A stretch of 51,499 nt of DNA from Paludibacteraceae bacterium (GTDB taxonomy: Bacteria > Bacteroidota > Bacteroidia > Bacteroidales > Paludibacteraceae). Shown here piece after piece: positions 28,220 to 37,030 of the stretch; the first letter of the stretch is position 1, and each line of letters opens with the position of its first letter. The stretch covers positions 1 through 51,499 of the forward strand of contig CAJOKE010000024.1 of NCBI GenBank assembly GCA_905235225.1. Direction: 5' to 3'. Position numbers and translations under genes: made by a program. The notes under the pieces were generated by a model. It saw only the letters and a program-made list of their open reading frames with translations, was not told the DNA's origin and made no database searches.

Positions 28220-28251
28220 CTTGCGCATGTACTTATCATTCACTACCTTTG
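28220..28251 (+). promoter_or_regulatory. Promoter of the WG-repeat gene
   Basis: CTTG (28220-28223), 20 bases, TACCTTTG (28244-28251), 29 bases before the ATG at 28281. Confidence 0.75.
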
Positions 28252-28280
28252 CAGTGATTTACAACAAACATTTTGGTCTT

Positions 28281-29228
28281 ATGAAAAAAACAATCATTTC
28301 TTTATCAATTATTGCTGCCGTTTGTCTGGTAGCCGGTGCATTCTTTTTCCTTTTCTCTAACGATCCCGAACCGGATTATAAGCAGAAACTGTCCGACCGA
28401 ATCTCCATCTATTGGTATGGAGGTAAAAAATATTATGTAGATACCGAAACGGGGGAAAAACTTTTTAAAAATTTGGACGTAGATTGGATATATCCTTTGT
28501 ATGAATTTAGGGATAAAGTATATTCCGGAGAAGACTCACTCACAGTACTTTTCGTAGGCGACAAACGAGGGTTCGTCAACATCAATACCGGCGAAATTAT
28601 TATCCCGCCTACGTACAGACATGCATGGGTGTTCTCCGAAGGACTCGCTGCCGTTGTCATGGACAATATGGTCGGCTTCATCAACAGAAAAGGAGAAATG
28701 GTTATTGACTGCCGTTACCCGTATCGTGGTAATAAATTAACAGACTTTGTGTTTAAGAACGGACGATGTGTTGTAGCAGACAGCATGCAGCGTGTCGGGG
28801 TGATTGACACATTGGGCAATTGGGTGCTTGAACCGAAATACGATTTCATTCGGTTGGAAAAAGATTATGCCATTGTTTACAAAATCGGGCAATGCAAGAA
28901 ACAGGTTGACTATGCCGGCAATGTCTTAGCCGACGGACTGATTGATTGGACATCCAATATGCATTACTATAAAACGTATGTCAACAAACAAACAGGAGAA
29001 TCAAGCAAAGTTAAGGTACAGAACGAACATTATATGATGTATTGTGTTGAGGACAAATTTGGAATAGTTTCACGTTCCGGCAAACATATCACACCGCCGA
29101 TCTATACCGGTATCTATTGTGAGGACGAAGAACTCTTTTGCGCACGGATCACAAAGATTGGAGAAAAGGAATCATACGTCCTCATTAATGGCAAAGGCGA
29201 AATCATCAGCAGGCGACATTCCAAATAA
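28281..29228 (+). CDS. WG-repeat protein with N-terminal membrane anchor
   Basis: A 315-residue protein. The ATG at 28281 gives MKKTIISLSIIAAVCLVAGA, a hydrophobic signal or anchor, and fits the promoter just upstream; codons further upstream overlap that promoter. The exported part holds WG-type beta repeats, seen in GDKRGFVNINTGEIIIPPTY, NMVGFINRKGEMVIDCRYP and DKFGIVSRSGKHITPPIYTG. These repeats form beta-propeller-like surfaces whose role is poorly known. Monocistronic; the next promoter (29256) lies just beyond. Confidence 0.8.
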   Translation: MKKTIISLSIIAAVCLVAGAFFFLFSNDPEPDYKQKLSDRISIYWYGGKKYYVDTETGEKLFKNLDVDWIYPLYEFRDKVYSGEDSLTVLFVGDKRGFVNINTGEIIIPPTYRHAWVFSEGLAAVVMDNMVGFINRKGEMVIDCRYPYRGNKLTDFVFKNGRCVVADSMQRVGVIDTLGNWVLEPKYDFIRLEKDYAIVYKIGQCKKQVDYAGNVLADGLIDWTSNMHYYKTYVNKQTGESSKVKVQNEHYMMYCVEDKFGIVSRSGKHITPPIYTGIYCEDEELFCARITKIGEKESYVLINGKGEIISRRHSK

Positions 29229-29255
29229 AAAAAATACCTGATACCCGCACTTTTT

Positions 29256-29287
29256 TTTGCACAATCGCAAAATTTATTGTACCTTTG
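29256..29287 (+). promoter_or_regulatory. Promoter with no obvious protein gene behind it
   Basis: TTTG (29256-29259), 20 bases, TACCTTTG (29280-29287). It matches the consensus exactly. The first sequence downstream is the structured RNA candidate at about 29294-29595. Confidence 0.85.
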
Positions 29288-29293
29288 CAGCGT

Positions 29294-29595
29294 AAAACGG
29301 AAGTTTTGCCGTATTTTGCCCACGCCGAAAGGATATGTCTTGCGGCGGGGCGGAATGCGAGACATATTGGAAAAGGCGTCTTACGCGCGTTGTTTTGGCT
29401 ATTCGGAATCTGGTAAATTTCTTTGTTCCAAAACATTGCGACACGAAGATGCCCAAGGTATGTATATACGATACGTACGCCCATGCGTACCTACAATATA
29501 CATACGGCGTGGGCTTCAGTGTTGCTGTTTGGAACAAAAGGCAATACCAGAGCCTCGAATAGCGGAACAGCAAAATTGCAGTCCCGCTTTTGTTT
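29294..29595 (+). ncRNA. Candidate structured ncRNA or leader with a 166-base hairpin
   Basis: Starts just after a consensus promoter and ends at an imperfect hairpin (29562-29572 with 29577-29587) followed by TTTTGTTT. A first hairpin pairs ATATGTCT (29333-29340) with AGACATAT (29360-29367). A second, very long one runs from 29398 to 29563. Its arms are GCTATTCG/CGAATAGC, TCTGGTA/TACCAGA, TTTGTTCCAAA/TTTGGAACAAA and GTATGTATAT/ATATACATAC, with the terminal stem GTACGC/GCGTAC around CCAT. GCCCACGCCG (29318-29327) can alternatively pair with CGGCGTGGGC (29505-29514). Frames inside it do not resemble proteins. It has no tmRNA, RNase P or SRP signature that I recognise; a 6S-like RNA is possible. 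A DUF805 gene remnant follows. Confidence 0.6.
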
Positions 29596-29628
29596 AATAC
29601 ACATAGTAATCTCTAAACTCAAATATAT

Positions 29629-29700
29629 ATGAAACATTATTTCTCTTTTGACGGGCGAATCGGCAGACTGGAATACATCTTAATCATGCGTAGTCTTTAA
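29629..29700 (+). pseudogene. N-terminal remnant of a DUF805 membrane protein gene
   Basis: The 23 codons begin MKHYFSFDGRIGRLEYILIM, which is the conserved start of DUF805 inner-membrane proteins (usually over 100 residues), then hit a stop. The membrane helices that should follow are missing. AATGCCT (29699-29705) and AGGCATT (29719-29725) form a small hairpin at the break. The rest of the sequence to 29882 shows no further family similarity by eye and no clear promoter for the next gene. Confidence 0.7.
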
Positions 29701-29882
29701 TGCCTGCTATGCGGTATTAGGCATTTTTGAGAGATTGATAACGATAAAAAAACGGAGAAAGCCGAAAATTAGAAGGCTTTTCGTCAGAGCCAACGCAACT
29801 GTTAAATCAAATAGTCCGGTAGTACTTAACTGCCACAATATAAAATTGTTATTTAAATTTTAACGAACTATTGTAAACTGAT

Positions 29883-31331
29883 ATGTTAAAATTAGTTTCT
29901 AATAATGCATTCCGAGTACTTGGAGTATATGCCAACGCCTCCAAGAAAGAGATTACTGCAAACTCGACTAAACTCAAAGCTTATTTGAAGGTCGGCAAAT
30001 CTGTGGAGTTTCCATCCGATATGTCTAACCTATTAGGTCCAGTTGTTCGTACAACAGAGAGTATTGACGCTGCTTTGGCAAAATTAAATCTACCCGAAGA
30101 TAAAATTTTGCAGGCACTATTTTGGTTTGTAGATATTACGCCATTAGACAAAGCAGCTCTCAGCAATATTGCTGCTGGAGAATTTGAAAAAGCAACTGAA
30201 ATATTAGACAAGAGGGAATGTTTATCTTCATGGTGGAATAATGGCGTATTAGATTTTGTTGATAATAATCCTGAAGGAGCTGTTATTAATTTTAGCAATT
30301 TAATACATGATAATGATTATCGTGATGAGTTTGTAAGTCTGGTTTGTGGTGAGACCTTTTCGATTAACGAAAGTGAATTGGCACATAAATTCATTGATGC
30401 ATTATTGGAAGAGATACCAGCAGGCGAGTTGTACTCAATGTTTGTTGCAAATGTAAATGAGCCAGAAGATTGCGAATATCTTAAGGGTAAGGCTGTTGAA
30501 TATCCAATTTCTAAAATCAATTCGGCAATTGAGAAAGCAAAAGATGTGGATAGAACTGACGCAAATGCTAATCATAATACAGGTCTTGGATTGATTAACA
30601 GCACTCAGGTTCCTCTTAAAGTTGTTAAGGATTTGCTTGGCGAAAATGATTTGACCTATCAGCATGTAGCCGATAATCTTGCGCAGGCCATTCTTCAATG
30701 TGGTATAAATTATTTTAACAATTCGGACGAGCCTGAGAGCATTGAAAAGGCTCTATACATACAGCAGTATGCGCAAAACATTGCTGTGGGTGCCATTGTG
30801 AAGGAAAGATGCCAAAAGAATGTTGCTATACTAAAGAAGCAAAAGGAGGAAGGTGCTATTAAAGATGATTTAGAGTTCTTGGCTGAAGCTTTGAAATCTT
30901 TCCATAATGGCACAAAGAGTATCGCTGCCACGAAGATGTTTATTAACCAGTGCAAACCACACTTGGATAACATAAAAAGTGCGTCGGGAGCATCTAACGA
31001 TTTGTATTTACAAATCTCAAGTGCTATAGCCAACAATGCACTTAGCGCCGTGATAAATGTTGTAAATATTGCTCAAATTAGTCAGAATCATGATATTTCT
31101 GCTTTGTCATCTACTATATCTTCGGCACAAAAATGTATGGACTTGATTGGTACGTTGGATATGACCTCACAGGAACGCAACCATTTTAGCAAAAATAAAA
31201 CATCACTAGCCAATTTAGCCACAGAGGCATATTTGATTTTGGCTGAAAGGGATAGAAAAAGGGGATGTATCATCTGGGCAATAATTGGATTTATTATCAT
31301 AGGTATTTATACTATTATAGTCAATAGCTAA
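29883..31331 (+). CDS. J-domain-like, C-terminally membrane-anchored protein
   Basis: A 482-residue protein. The N-terminus NAFRVLGVYANASKKEITA matches the start of degenerate J-domains (N-x-F-x-V-L-G-x-x-x-x-A-x-x-x-E-I). I see no HPD motif, so Hsp70 stimulation by the classical mechanism is doubtful. The middle is helical and probably TPR-like. The C-terminus has one membrane helix (CIIWAIIGFIIIGIYTII) with basic residues before it, so the bulk faces the cytoplasm. It opens a five-gene run that includes an Hsp70-like gene, which supports a co-chaperone reading. The block is A+T-richer than its flanks. The start at 29883 places the motif at the very N-terminus. Confidence 0.7.
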   Translation: MLKLVSNNAFRVLGVYANASKKEITANSTKLKAYLKVGKSVEFPSDMSNLLGPVVRTTESIDAALAKLNLPEDKILQALFWFVDITPLDKAALSNIAAGEFEKATEILDKRECLSSWWNNGVLDFVDNNPEGAVINFSNLIHDNDYRDEFVSLVCGETFSINESELAHKFIDALLEEIPAGELYSMFVANVNEPEDCEYLKGKAVEYPISKINSAIEKAKDVDRTDANANHNTGLGLINSTQVPLKVVKDLLGENDLTYQHVADNLAQAILQCGINYFNNSDEPESIEKALYIQQYAQNIAVGAIVKERCQKNVAILKKQKEEGAIKDDLEFLAEALKSFHNGTKSIAATKMFINQCKPHLDNIKSASGASNDLYLQISSAIANNALSAVINVVNIAQISQNHDISALSSTISSAQKCMDLIGTLDMTSQERNHFSKNKTSLANLATEAYLILAERDRKRGCIIWAIIGFIIIGIYTIIVNS

Positions 31332-31351
31332 TATACTAATATAGAATTGTA

Positions 31352-32221
31352 ATGAACAAGAACTTTTTACTATTGTGCTTTTTGCTTTGCACGTTCGGAG
31401 CTTCCGCTCAATCTTCTGTAGATAGTATTCTAAACGTTCATCAAGAAAAAATATCTACTTTGGAGAATGAAAACTTTAGGTTAAAGTCACAATTTAATGC
31501 ATTTGAAAAAAAGTTTAATAAACTTGGTGCTTCCGTTCGTGACTTAGAAAGCCAAGTTTCGCGGACTAATGAGCGAGTTGTTCAAAATGCGTCTCAGATA
31601 TCTATTAATGCAGAAGCGTTTGATTCGAAAATCTCTGAAACCAATAGTACGGTTTCTCATAATGCTAATAATTTGAAATTAGTTATTATTTGGGGTGCTA
31701 TTGCGGTGATTCTTGGCTTGCTCATTTCGTTAATAGTGTCGCTTATCATTGGGCGTAGAGGTAAAAATGAAGTTGCCAAATTGAAAGAGCAAGCGGCACA
31801 ATTAAACGAGAAGATTGTCGAAAAAATGTCAGGAGAAATTTCAGAACTTCAGGAAATTTCCAAGTCTCTTTCTTCTGCTCCAGCAGGTGAAGAAGTCGAC
31901 CATAGTTTAGTAAAGGCCTTGGCTGACCGTATTACATTTATGGAGATGACATTGTTTAAGATGGATAATTCTGTTCGCGGCCATCGCCATCTGACACGGA
32001 CGATTGAGCAGATGAAGGATAACTTGAGTGTGTATGGCTACGAGATTGTTGAGATGTTAGGAAAGCCGTACAATGAGGGTATGAGAGTAACCGCCAACTT
32101 TGTAGAAGACCCGGAATTAGAGGAGGGCAAGCAGATAATTACGGGTATTATTAAGCCCCAAATTAACTACAAGGGGGTAATGATTCAGTCTGCCCAAATT
32201 ACAGTAAGTCAAAATTTATAA
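31352..32221 (+). CDS. Coiled-coil membrane protein of the Hsp70/AAA+ block
   Basis: A 289-residue protein with a signal peptide (FLLLCFLLCTFGASAQS), a coiled coil of about 80 residues (heptads in KISTLENENFRLKSQFNAFE), then a membrane helix (LVIIWGAIAVILGLLISLIVSLIIG). A cytoplasmic coiled coil and a small C-terminal globular domain follow. Its topology suits a sensor or tether that links the envelope to the cytoplasmic ATPases encoded next. No family is recognised. It follows the J-like gene after 20 bases and precedes the Hsp70-like gene by 12 bases. Confidence 0.75.
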   Translation: MNKNFLLLCFLLCTFGASAQSSVDSILNVHQEKISTLENENFRLKSQFNAFEKKFNKLGASVRDLESQVSRTNERVVQNASQISINAEAFDSKISETNSTVSHNANNLKLVIIWGAIAVILGLLISLIVSLIIGRRGKNEVAKLKEQAAQLNEKIVEKMSGEISELQEISKSLSSAPAGEEVDHSLVKALADRITFMEMTLFKMDNSVRGHRHLTRTIEQMKDNLSVYGYEIVEMLGKPYNEGMRVTANFVEDPELEEGKQIITGIIKPQINYKGVMIQSAQITVSQNL

Positions 32222-32233
32222 GAGAACGAGAAT

Positions 32234-34744
32234 ATGGCACAATCAAAAATGAAATTTGGAATTGACCTTGGTACGACCAATTCCGCTATCTGCAAAATGG
32301 AAAATGGAGAGCCTATTGTACGTAAGTCAGAGACTCTCAAAGATACTCTTCCGTCTTGCGTTTCTTTTACACGTAAGAAAATAGTCAAAGTGGGTGATAG
32401 TGCCTACAATGATTTACGTTCTGATAAAGCCAGAGCTACAAAAAAATGGAGTAAGTTGGATGAGAACGTATTCTTGGAGTTTAAGCGCACAATGGGCTTG
32501 GATACTGCATATGCAAGCAAGAATATGGAGCGTTCATTTTCCTCGGAAGAGCTTTCTGCTGAGGTTTTGAAGACATTAAAATCATTTGTTTCTGATGATG
32601 TGGTAGACTCTGCTGTTATTACTATTCCTGCTAAGTTTAAAGCAGACCAAATTGCTGCGACTAAACGTGCAGCTAAGTTAGCCGGTATTGAACACTGCGA
32701 ATTGCTACAGGAACCTATTGCTGCATCAATGGCTTATGGCTTGAGTAACAAGCAACAGAACGGCTATTGGTTAGTTTTTGACTTTGGTGGAGGAACTTTT
32801 GATGCGGCTCTTTTGCAAGTTGAGGATGGCATTATGCAAGTTATTGATACTGAAGGAGACAATTATCTCGGAGGTAAGGATCTTGACTATGCCATTGTTG
32901 ATAGGGTTATTATTCCGTATCTCAAAGAAAACTATGTCATCAATGATATATTGGCTGACGATGTTAAACGTCAGATTATAAGAGATGCAGTTAAGTTTTA
33001 TGCCGAACAGGCTAAAAATCAGTTGTCGTTTAAAGCAAGGTGTGATATACAATCTCAATTGGACGAATTTGGAGATGACGATGAAGGAAATCCTATTGAT
33101 CTTGAAATGGTTATAACTCAAGAACAGATTGAAAGCGCAATTCGTCCTGTTTTTCAAAGAGCAGTCGATATAACCTTAAATCTACTACGTAGAAAACAAT
33201 TGGAAGGCAAATTAGACAAGTTGATTTTGGTTGGTGGTCCGACCTATTCACCGATATTGCGTCAAATGCTAAAAGAACAAGTGACTCCAAATGTGGATAC
33301 AAGCATAGACCCGATGACAGCTGTGGCTCGTGGTGCCGCCTTGTTTGCATCGACGATTGATGTAGAGGTTGACACGAGCACACGTGCAGAGGAAAACTCT
33401 GTCGCATTAGATGTGTCGTACGAATCCACTTCTGTTGAGACCTTAGAATTCGTTTCTGTAAAACTTCTTCCGAAAGAGTGCAAAGGCTCTATTCCAGAAA
33501 AAGTATTTGTGGAAATGGTTAAATCTGATAATAGTTGGAGTAGCGGCAAAGTCGAAGTTAATGAAATAGGTGATGTTATCGAATGTCCATTAGTTGAGGG
33601 TAAGGCCAATGCTTTCAACTTTGTGGCATATGACCCACAAGGAAATACTATCCCTTGTTTCCCAACAGATATATGCATTATTCAGGGTTCTAAGCCGGGT
33701 TCTTCAACGCTACCTTATCATATAGGAATAGAGGTTAGAGATACTGAGTTGGAGATGGATGTGTTTGCTCCGATTAAAGGTCTTGAGAAGAATCAACAAC
33801 TCCCTGCTGTTGGTATTAGAAATGGATTAAAAACTCCCAAGCAGTTACGCCCGGGCGTGAGCGATGACCGTTTGCTTATTCCTATATATCAAGGTGAGTT
33901 CAATGCAGAGGGCTCGAACGCAATCCACAATGATCACGTGTTTGACGTGGAGATTACGGGCGATGATGTTCCTGCATTGGTACCCGCAGATAGTGATATC
34001 GATATCACAATCAAAGTTGATCGTTCTCAACTCATGAAGATGGAAGTGACTTTCCCTGTTATAGGTGAAACTATTGAGAAGGAAATTGATGTTAAAGCCC
34101 GCAAGGGAGTTGAGTTGAGGGAACTTGTTCAGAAATTGGATGACGCAAAGCGCAAACTTCGAGCTTTGAATTCGGCATCTTCAGTGGACGCCTCTGAGAC
34201 TAAGGATGCTAAGGAATTATTAGATAACATTGGTAGTCGATTTGAGGAAGAAAAAGCTAGTGAGGATGGAAAAATGCACTTATTGGCAGACCTGCGTCGC
34301 GCATTCCTCAAAATGGAGGAAGTTGAAAAGAAACATGAGTGGGAAACACTCGAAGCTGATCTTCGTCATGAGTTTGAACGTCTCGAAGATGCGAACAACG
34401 AACTCGGCAACAAATACGATAAGGAAGTAGCTGCTCTTCGTCAAAGTACGGATCGAGCAATTTATAGTAAAGATGTGAAGTTAGCTCGTGCCGTATTGAA
34501 AGAAATTGAGCAGGTGTTTGTTGGTGTGACGTTAATCTACCAACTCGTAGGTTTCATTAAACAGCATTCGCAGCACTTTAATTCTTACTCGTGGAAGAAT
34601 CCTACTCGCGCGAGAGAACTGCTTGATCGAGGAGAACAGCTTATTTCGAGTGGCACAGGAACTCAATCAGATCTCTTGAATATATGTAGAGGTGTTATTG
34701 ATGTTCTTGATATGCCTGAGAATGAAAAAGTTAAATTTGGATAA
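32234..34744 (+). CDS. Hsp70-like ATPase (divergent DnaK relative)
   Basis: An 836-residue Hsp70-family protein, about 200 residues longer than DnaK. The nucleotide-binding domain is intact: KFGIDLGTTNSAI at the N-terminus, VVDSAVITIPAKF, LLQEPIAASMAYGL, VFDFGGGTFDAALLQV, and KLILVGGPTYSPILRQML followed by DPMTAVARGAALFA. The region after about residue 390 is divergent and lacks a recognisable standard substrate-binding domain; the last 220 residues are helical and charged. This is not the housekeeping dnaK but a dedicated copy inside an accessory block with J-like, pseudokinase-AAA+ and TerB-like partners. It likely acts as an ATP-driven switch on a specific client (inference). Confidence 0.88.
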   Translation: MAQSKMKFGIDLGTTNSAICKMENGEPIVRKSETLKDTLPSCVSFTRKKIVKVGDSAYNDLRSDKARATKKWSKLDENVFLEFKRTMGLDTAYASKNMERSFSSEELSAEVLKTLKSFVSDDVVDSAVITIPAKFKADQIAATKRAAKLAGIEHCELLQEPIAASMAYGLSNKQQNGYWLVFDFGGGTFDAALLQVEDGIMQVIDTEGDNYLGGKDLDYAIVDRVIIPYLKENYVINDILADDVKRQIIRDAVKFYAEQAKNQLSFKARCDIQSQLDEFGDDDEGNPIDLEMVITQEQIESAIRPVFQRAVDITLNLLRRKQLEGKLDKLILVGGPTYSPILRQMLKEQVTPNVDTSIDPMTAVARGAALFASTIDVEVDTSTRAEENSVALDVSYESTSVETLEFVSVKLLPKECKGSIPEKVFVEMVKSDNSWSSGKVEVNEIGDVIECPLVEGKANAFNFVAYDPQGNTIPCFPTDICIIQGSKPGSSTLPYHIGIEVRDTELEMDVFAPIKGLEKNQQLPAVGIRNGLKTPKQLRPGVSDDRLLIPIYQGEFNAEGSNAIHNDHVFDVEITGDDVPALVPADSDIDITIKVDRSQLMKMEVTFPVIGETIEKEIDVKARKGVELRELVQKLDDAKRKLRALNSASSVDASETKDAKELLDNIGSRFEEEKASEDGKMHLLADLRRAFLKMEEVEKKHEWETLEADLRHEFERLEDANNELGNKYDKEVAALRQSTDRAIYSKDVKLARAVLKEIEQVFVGVTLIYQLVGFIKQHSQHFNSYSWKNPTRARELLDRGEQLISSGTGTQSDLLNICRGVIDVLDMPENEKVKFG

Positions 34745-34749
34745 TCTTT

Positions 34750-36516
34750 ATGCCTACTTTTAAGCAAAAAGAAAATATTGGAAGTTATTCGGTATCTTTC
34801 CATATAAAAGATGGCCTATATGCGGAAACTTATCGAGTAAAGGACGCAGGAGGAAAGAACTACTTTCTTAAACTCTTTCATTATGCCAAGTTGCATCGTT
34901 CGCAGTTTGATGAAAATGGTGATGTTTTAGAAATTAGTATTGCCAAGTCGCTTAAGCATCCTAACATTGTGTCGTACCACGATGCAGGTGAACTTATTCA
35001 TGCCGGAGTGAAATATGCATACCTTGTATGTGATTTTATCTCCGGCGAGACTCTTGCACAAAAGATGGCAAGAGAGCATACTTGCAGCGTGTATGAAGCC
35101 AAGTCAATCGTTTTGGACGTCATAGAAGGTGTGAAATACCTGCACGCGCAAGAAGACCCCATTATCCATAATGAGCTGACGGTTCAAAATGTGATGTTGG
35201 ATCTTACGTCTGAAGGGCTGCATCCGATGATTATTGATTTGGGTTACGCCCGACGTTTGTCGCAGGGGCACAAATCATTCTATAAGGAAGGATTGAGCAT
35301 GTTTTCGATGGCTCCAGAAGCTTTTAATGGGGTCTTTACCGTTCAATCTGATATATATTCATTAGGTGTATTGTTATATACCCTGATTTTTGGTACACCG
35401 CCACACTATCTTGAGTTATCTAAATACATGCAAGATAGAGAGTCTCTAGAAGACGCTATTCGCGCAGAGCAAAATAAGCCTCTGAAAATACCCAACATGA
35501 ATTTATTTGAACTGGACGAACAGTTAATAAACGTCATGGGTAAATCGATGGCATTTAACATTGAAGATAGGTTCGCTTCAGTTGCAGATTTTGTAGTCGC
35601 GCTAAAGGGCGAAGTAAAGGTCGAAGCTATTATCTCTACCTCTAAAGAATCTGTTAAGGAATCTAAAGAGCAGAAAGTTCACATCCGAAAGGGGAATGGT
35701 TTTAAGGATGTCATTGGCATGTCTGAATTAAAGGAACGCCTACAATATGATGTAATTGACCTTTTGTCAAATCCAGAAGAAGCCAAATCGTGGGGAATTG
35801 ACATTCCTAACGGTTTGTTATTCTATGGTCCTCCGGGGTGTGGAAAAACCTATTTCGCTGAGAAGTTTGCTGAGGAAGCTGGGTGTAATTTTATTTCCGC
35901 TCATTGTTCTGATATTGCTTCTCCATACATTCACGGGGGGCAAACAAAAATTGCAGAATTATTCAAGGAAGCACGAGAAAATGCCCCTACTATTCTTTTC
36001 TTAGACGAGATTGAGGCAATGCTCACAGATAGAGGTAAACAAAATAATGTGAGTGAGTCAGGCGAAGTTAATGAATTTCTTGCTCAACTGAATAATTGCG
36101 GCAAAGACAGAGTAATCGTCATCGGTGCAACAAATATACCAACTCAGATAGATAAAGCTGCTCTCCGTTCTGGTCGTTTGGAATTGAAGTATTACATTCC
36201 ACAACCGGATCAGGAAGCACGCAAAGGCTTGTTTGAGTTGTACCTAAAGCAAACTCGCGTTGATTTTGGTATGGATTATAAGCACTTGGCAACGCTTACA
36301 AACAATTACGTATCCTCCGAAATTAAATTTGTGGTGGATGAGGCAGTTCGTTTGAGTAGGCGCCAAAGACTACGCTATGTTACGATGGAGGTCATGGAGT
36401 CCATCATAAAAGAACACAAGCCGGATTTATCTGCTGAGGACATCAGGAAGTATGAAAAGATAAGAGATGAGTTCGAGGGAAAGCAACCCGAACTTCGAAG
36501 GATAGGATTTTATTAA
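34750..36516 (+). CDS. Pseudokinase-AAA+ ATPase fusion
   Basis: A 588-residue protein. Residues 1-285 have a eukaryotic-type protein kinase fold: Lys41 in YFLKLF, an LVCDFISGETL hinge, Asp163 in the DLG (DFG-like) motif, and SMAPEAF (APE). The catalytic loop reads HNELTVQN, so the usual catalytic Asp is Glu142, and the glycine loop is degenerate; it may be inactive. Residues 320-560 are an AAA+ domain of the classic type: Walker A GPPGCGKT near residue 360, Walker B ILFLDEIEAM near 414, VIVIGATN (sensor 1), and an arginine-finger-like LRSGRLE. The AAA+ part looks active. It starts 6 bases after the Hsp70-like gene. It could remodel or unfold a client selected by the kinase-like domain. Confidence 0.88.
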   Translation: MPTFKQKENIGSYSVSFHIKDGLYAETYRVKDAGGKNYFLKLFHYAKLHRSQFDENGDVLEISIAKSLKHPNIVSYHDAGELIHAGVKYAYLVCDFISGETLAQKMAREHTCSVYEAKSIVLDVIEGVKYLHAQEDPIIHNELTVQNVMLDLTSEGLHPMIIDLGYARRLSQGHKSFYKEGLSMFSMAPEAFNGVFTVQSDIYSLGVLLYTLIFGTPPHYLELSKYMQDRESLEDAIRAEQNKPLKIPNMNLFELDEQLINVMGKSMAFNIEDRFASVADFVVALKGEVKVEAIISTSKESVKESKEQKVHIRKGNGFKDVIGMSELKERLQYDVIDLLSNPEEAKSWGIDIPNGLLFYGPPGCGKTYFAEKFAEEAGCNFISAHCSDIASPYIHGGQTKIAELFKEARENAPTILFLDEIEAMLTDRGKQNNVSESGEVNEFLAQLNNCGKDRVIVIGATNIPTQIDKAALRSGRLELKYYIPQPDQEARKGLFELYLKQTRVDFGMDYKHLATLTNNYVSSEIKFVVDEAVRLSRRQRLRYVTMEVMESIIKEHKPDLSAEDIRKYEKIRDEFEGKQPELRRIGFY

Positions 36517-36527
36517 TTTATAACATT

Positions 36528-37001
36528 ATGAATACAGAAGAGTTATTGCTAAAGACAGCTTTTTGCTGCATGGCATGTGATGGCGAAATTGCTCCCAAAG
36601 AGGTGGCTCTTTTAAAGAAACTGGCTAAGGAAGAAAAGCTTTTTGGAGATTTGAAAATAGCCAAAATCGTTAATTCATTTGTTGACCGACTCAACGAGCA
36701 AGGTTATTTCTTCGTTGATGCATATCTCAAAGAGTTATCTAATGCTCAAATGTCGGAGGAGGAACAGTTAGCTATTATTAAGACTGCTCTTGTGACGATT
36801 AAGGCTGATGATAAAGTAGAGTATGCTGAAATTAGTTTCTTTAAACAGGTACGCGAGAAATTGTCCGTTTCAGACGATGTAATATTGGCTGCTTTCCCAG
36901 ATGAGCCAGAAATGGAGGATTATCTATTGCCGGATATTATTGATAAGACGGCTGGACTTTGGTCTACATCTTTCTCAGCTATTGAGCTGAATGAATTATA
37001 A
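36528..37001 (+). CDS. TerB-like protein
   Basis: A 157-residue helical protein. The sequence FCCMACDGEIAPKEVALLKKL and the later KTALVTIKADDKVEYAEISFF are the paired acidic DG-x-I/DD-x-V-x-x-x-E motifs of the TerB (tellurite resistance) domain, which are thought to bind metal. TerB-like domains recur in stress and anti-phage operons (for example Shango), often with ATPases. It starts 12 bases after the pseudokinase-AAA+ gene and closes the block. No terminator is evident, and gene debris follows. Confidence 0.75.
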   Translation: MNTEELLLKTAFCCMACDGEIAPKEVALLKKLAKEEKLFGDLKIAKIVNSFVDRLNEQGYFFVDAYLKELSNAQMSEEEQLAIIKTALVTIKADDKVEYAEISFFKQVREKLSVSDDVILAAFPDEPEMEDYLLPDIIDKTAGLWSTSFSAIELNEL

Positions 37002-37030
37002 CTATAAGTATTCGTGTTATATTCAGAGAA

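Noticed and set aside
29294..29595. tmRNA, RNase P RNA or SRP RNA
   Set aside because: No tRNA-like ends or tag frame, no RNase P core sequence and no SRP tetraloop motif could be found.
29277..29632. Several overlapping plus and minus frames of 69-106 codons in the structured region
   Set aside because: They overlap each other in different frames, match no family and are explained by the long inverted repeat.
32234..34744. Housekeeping dnaK
   Set aside because: Too long, with a divergent C-terminal half, and placed in an accessory-looking operon without grpE or dnaJ.
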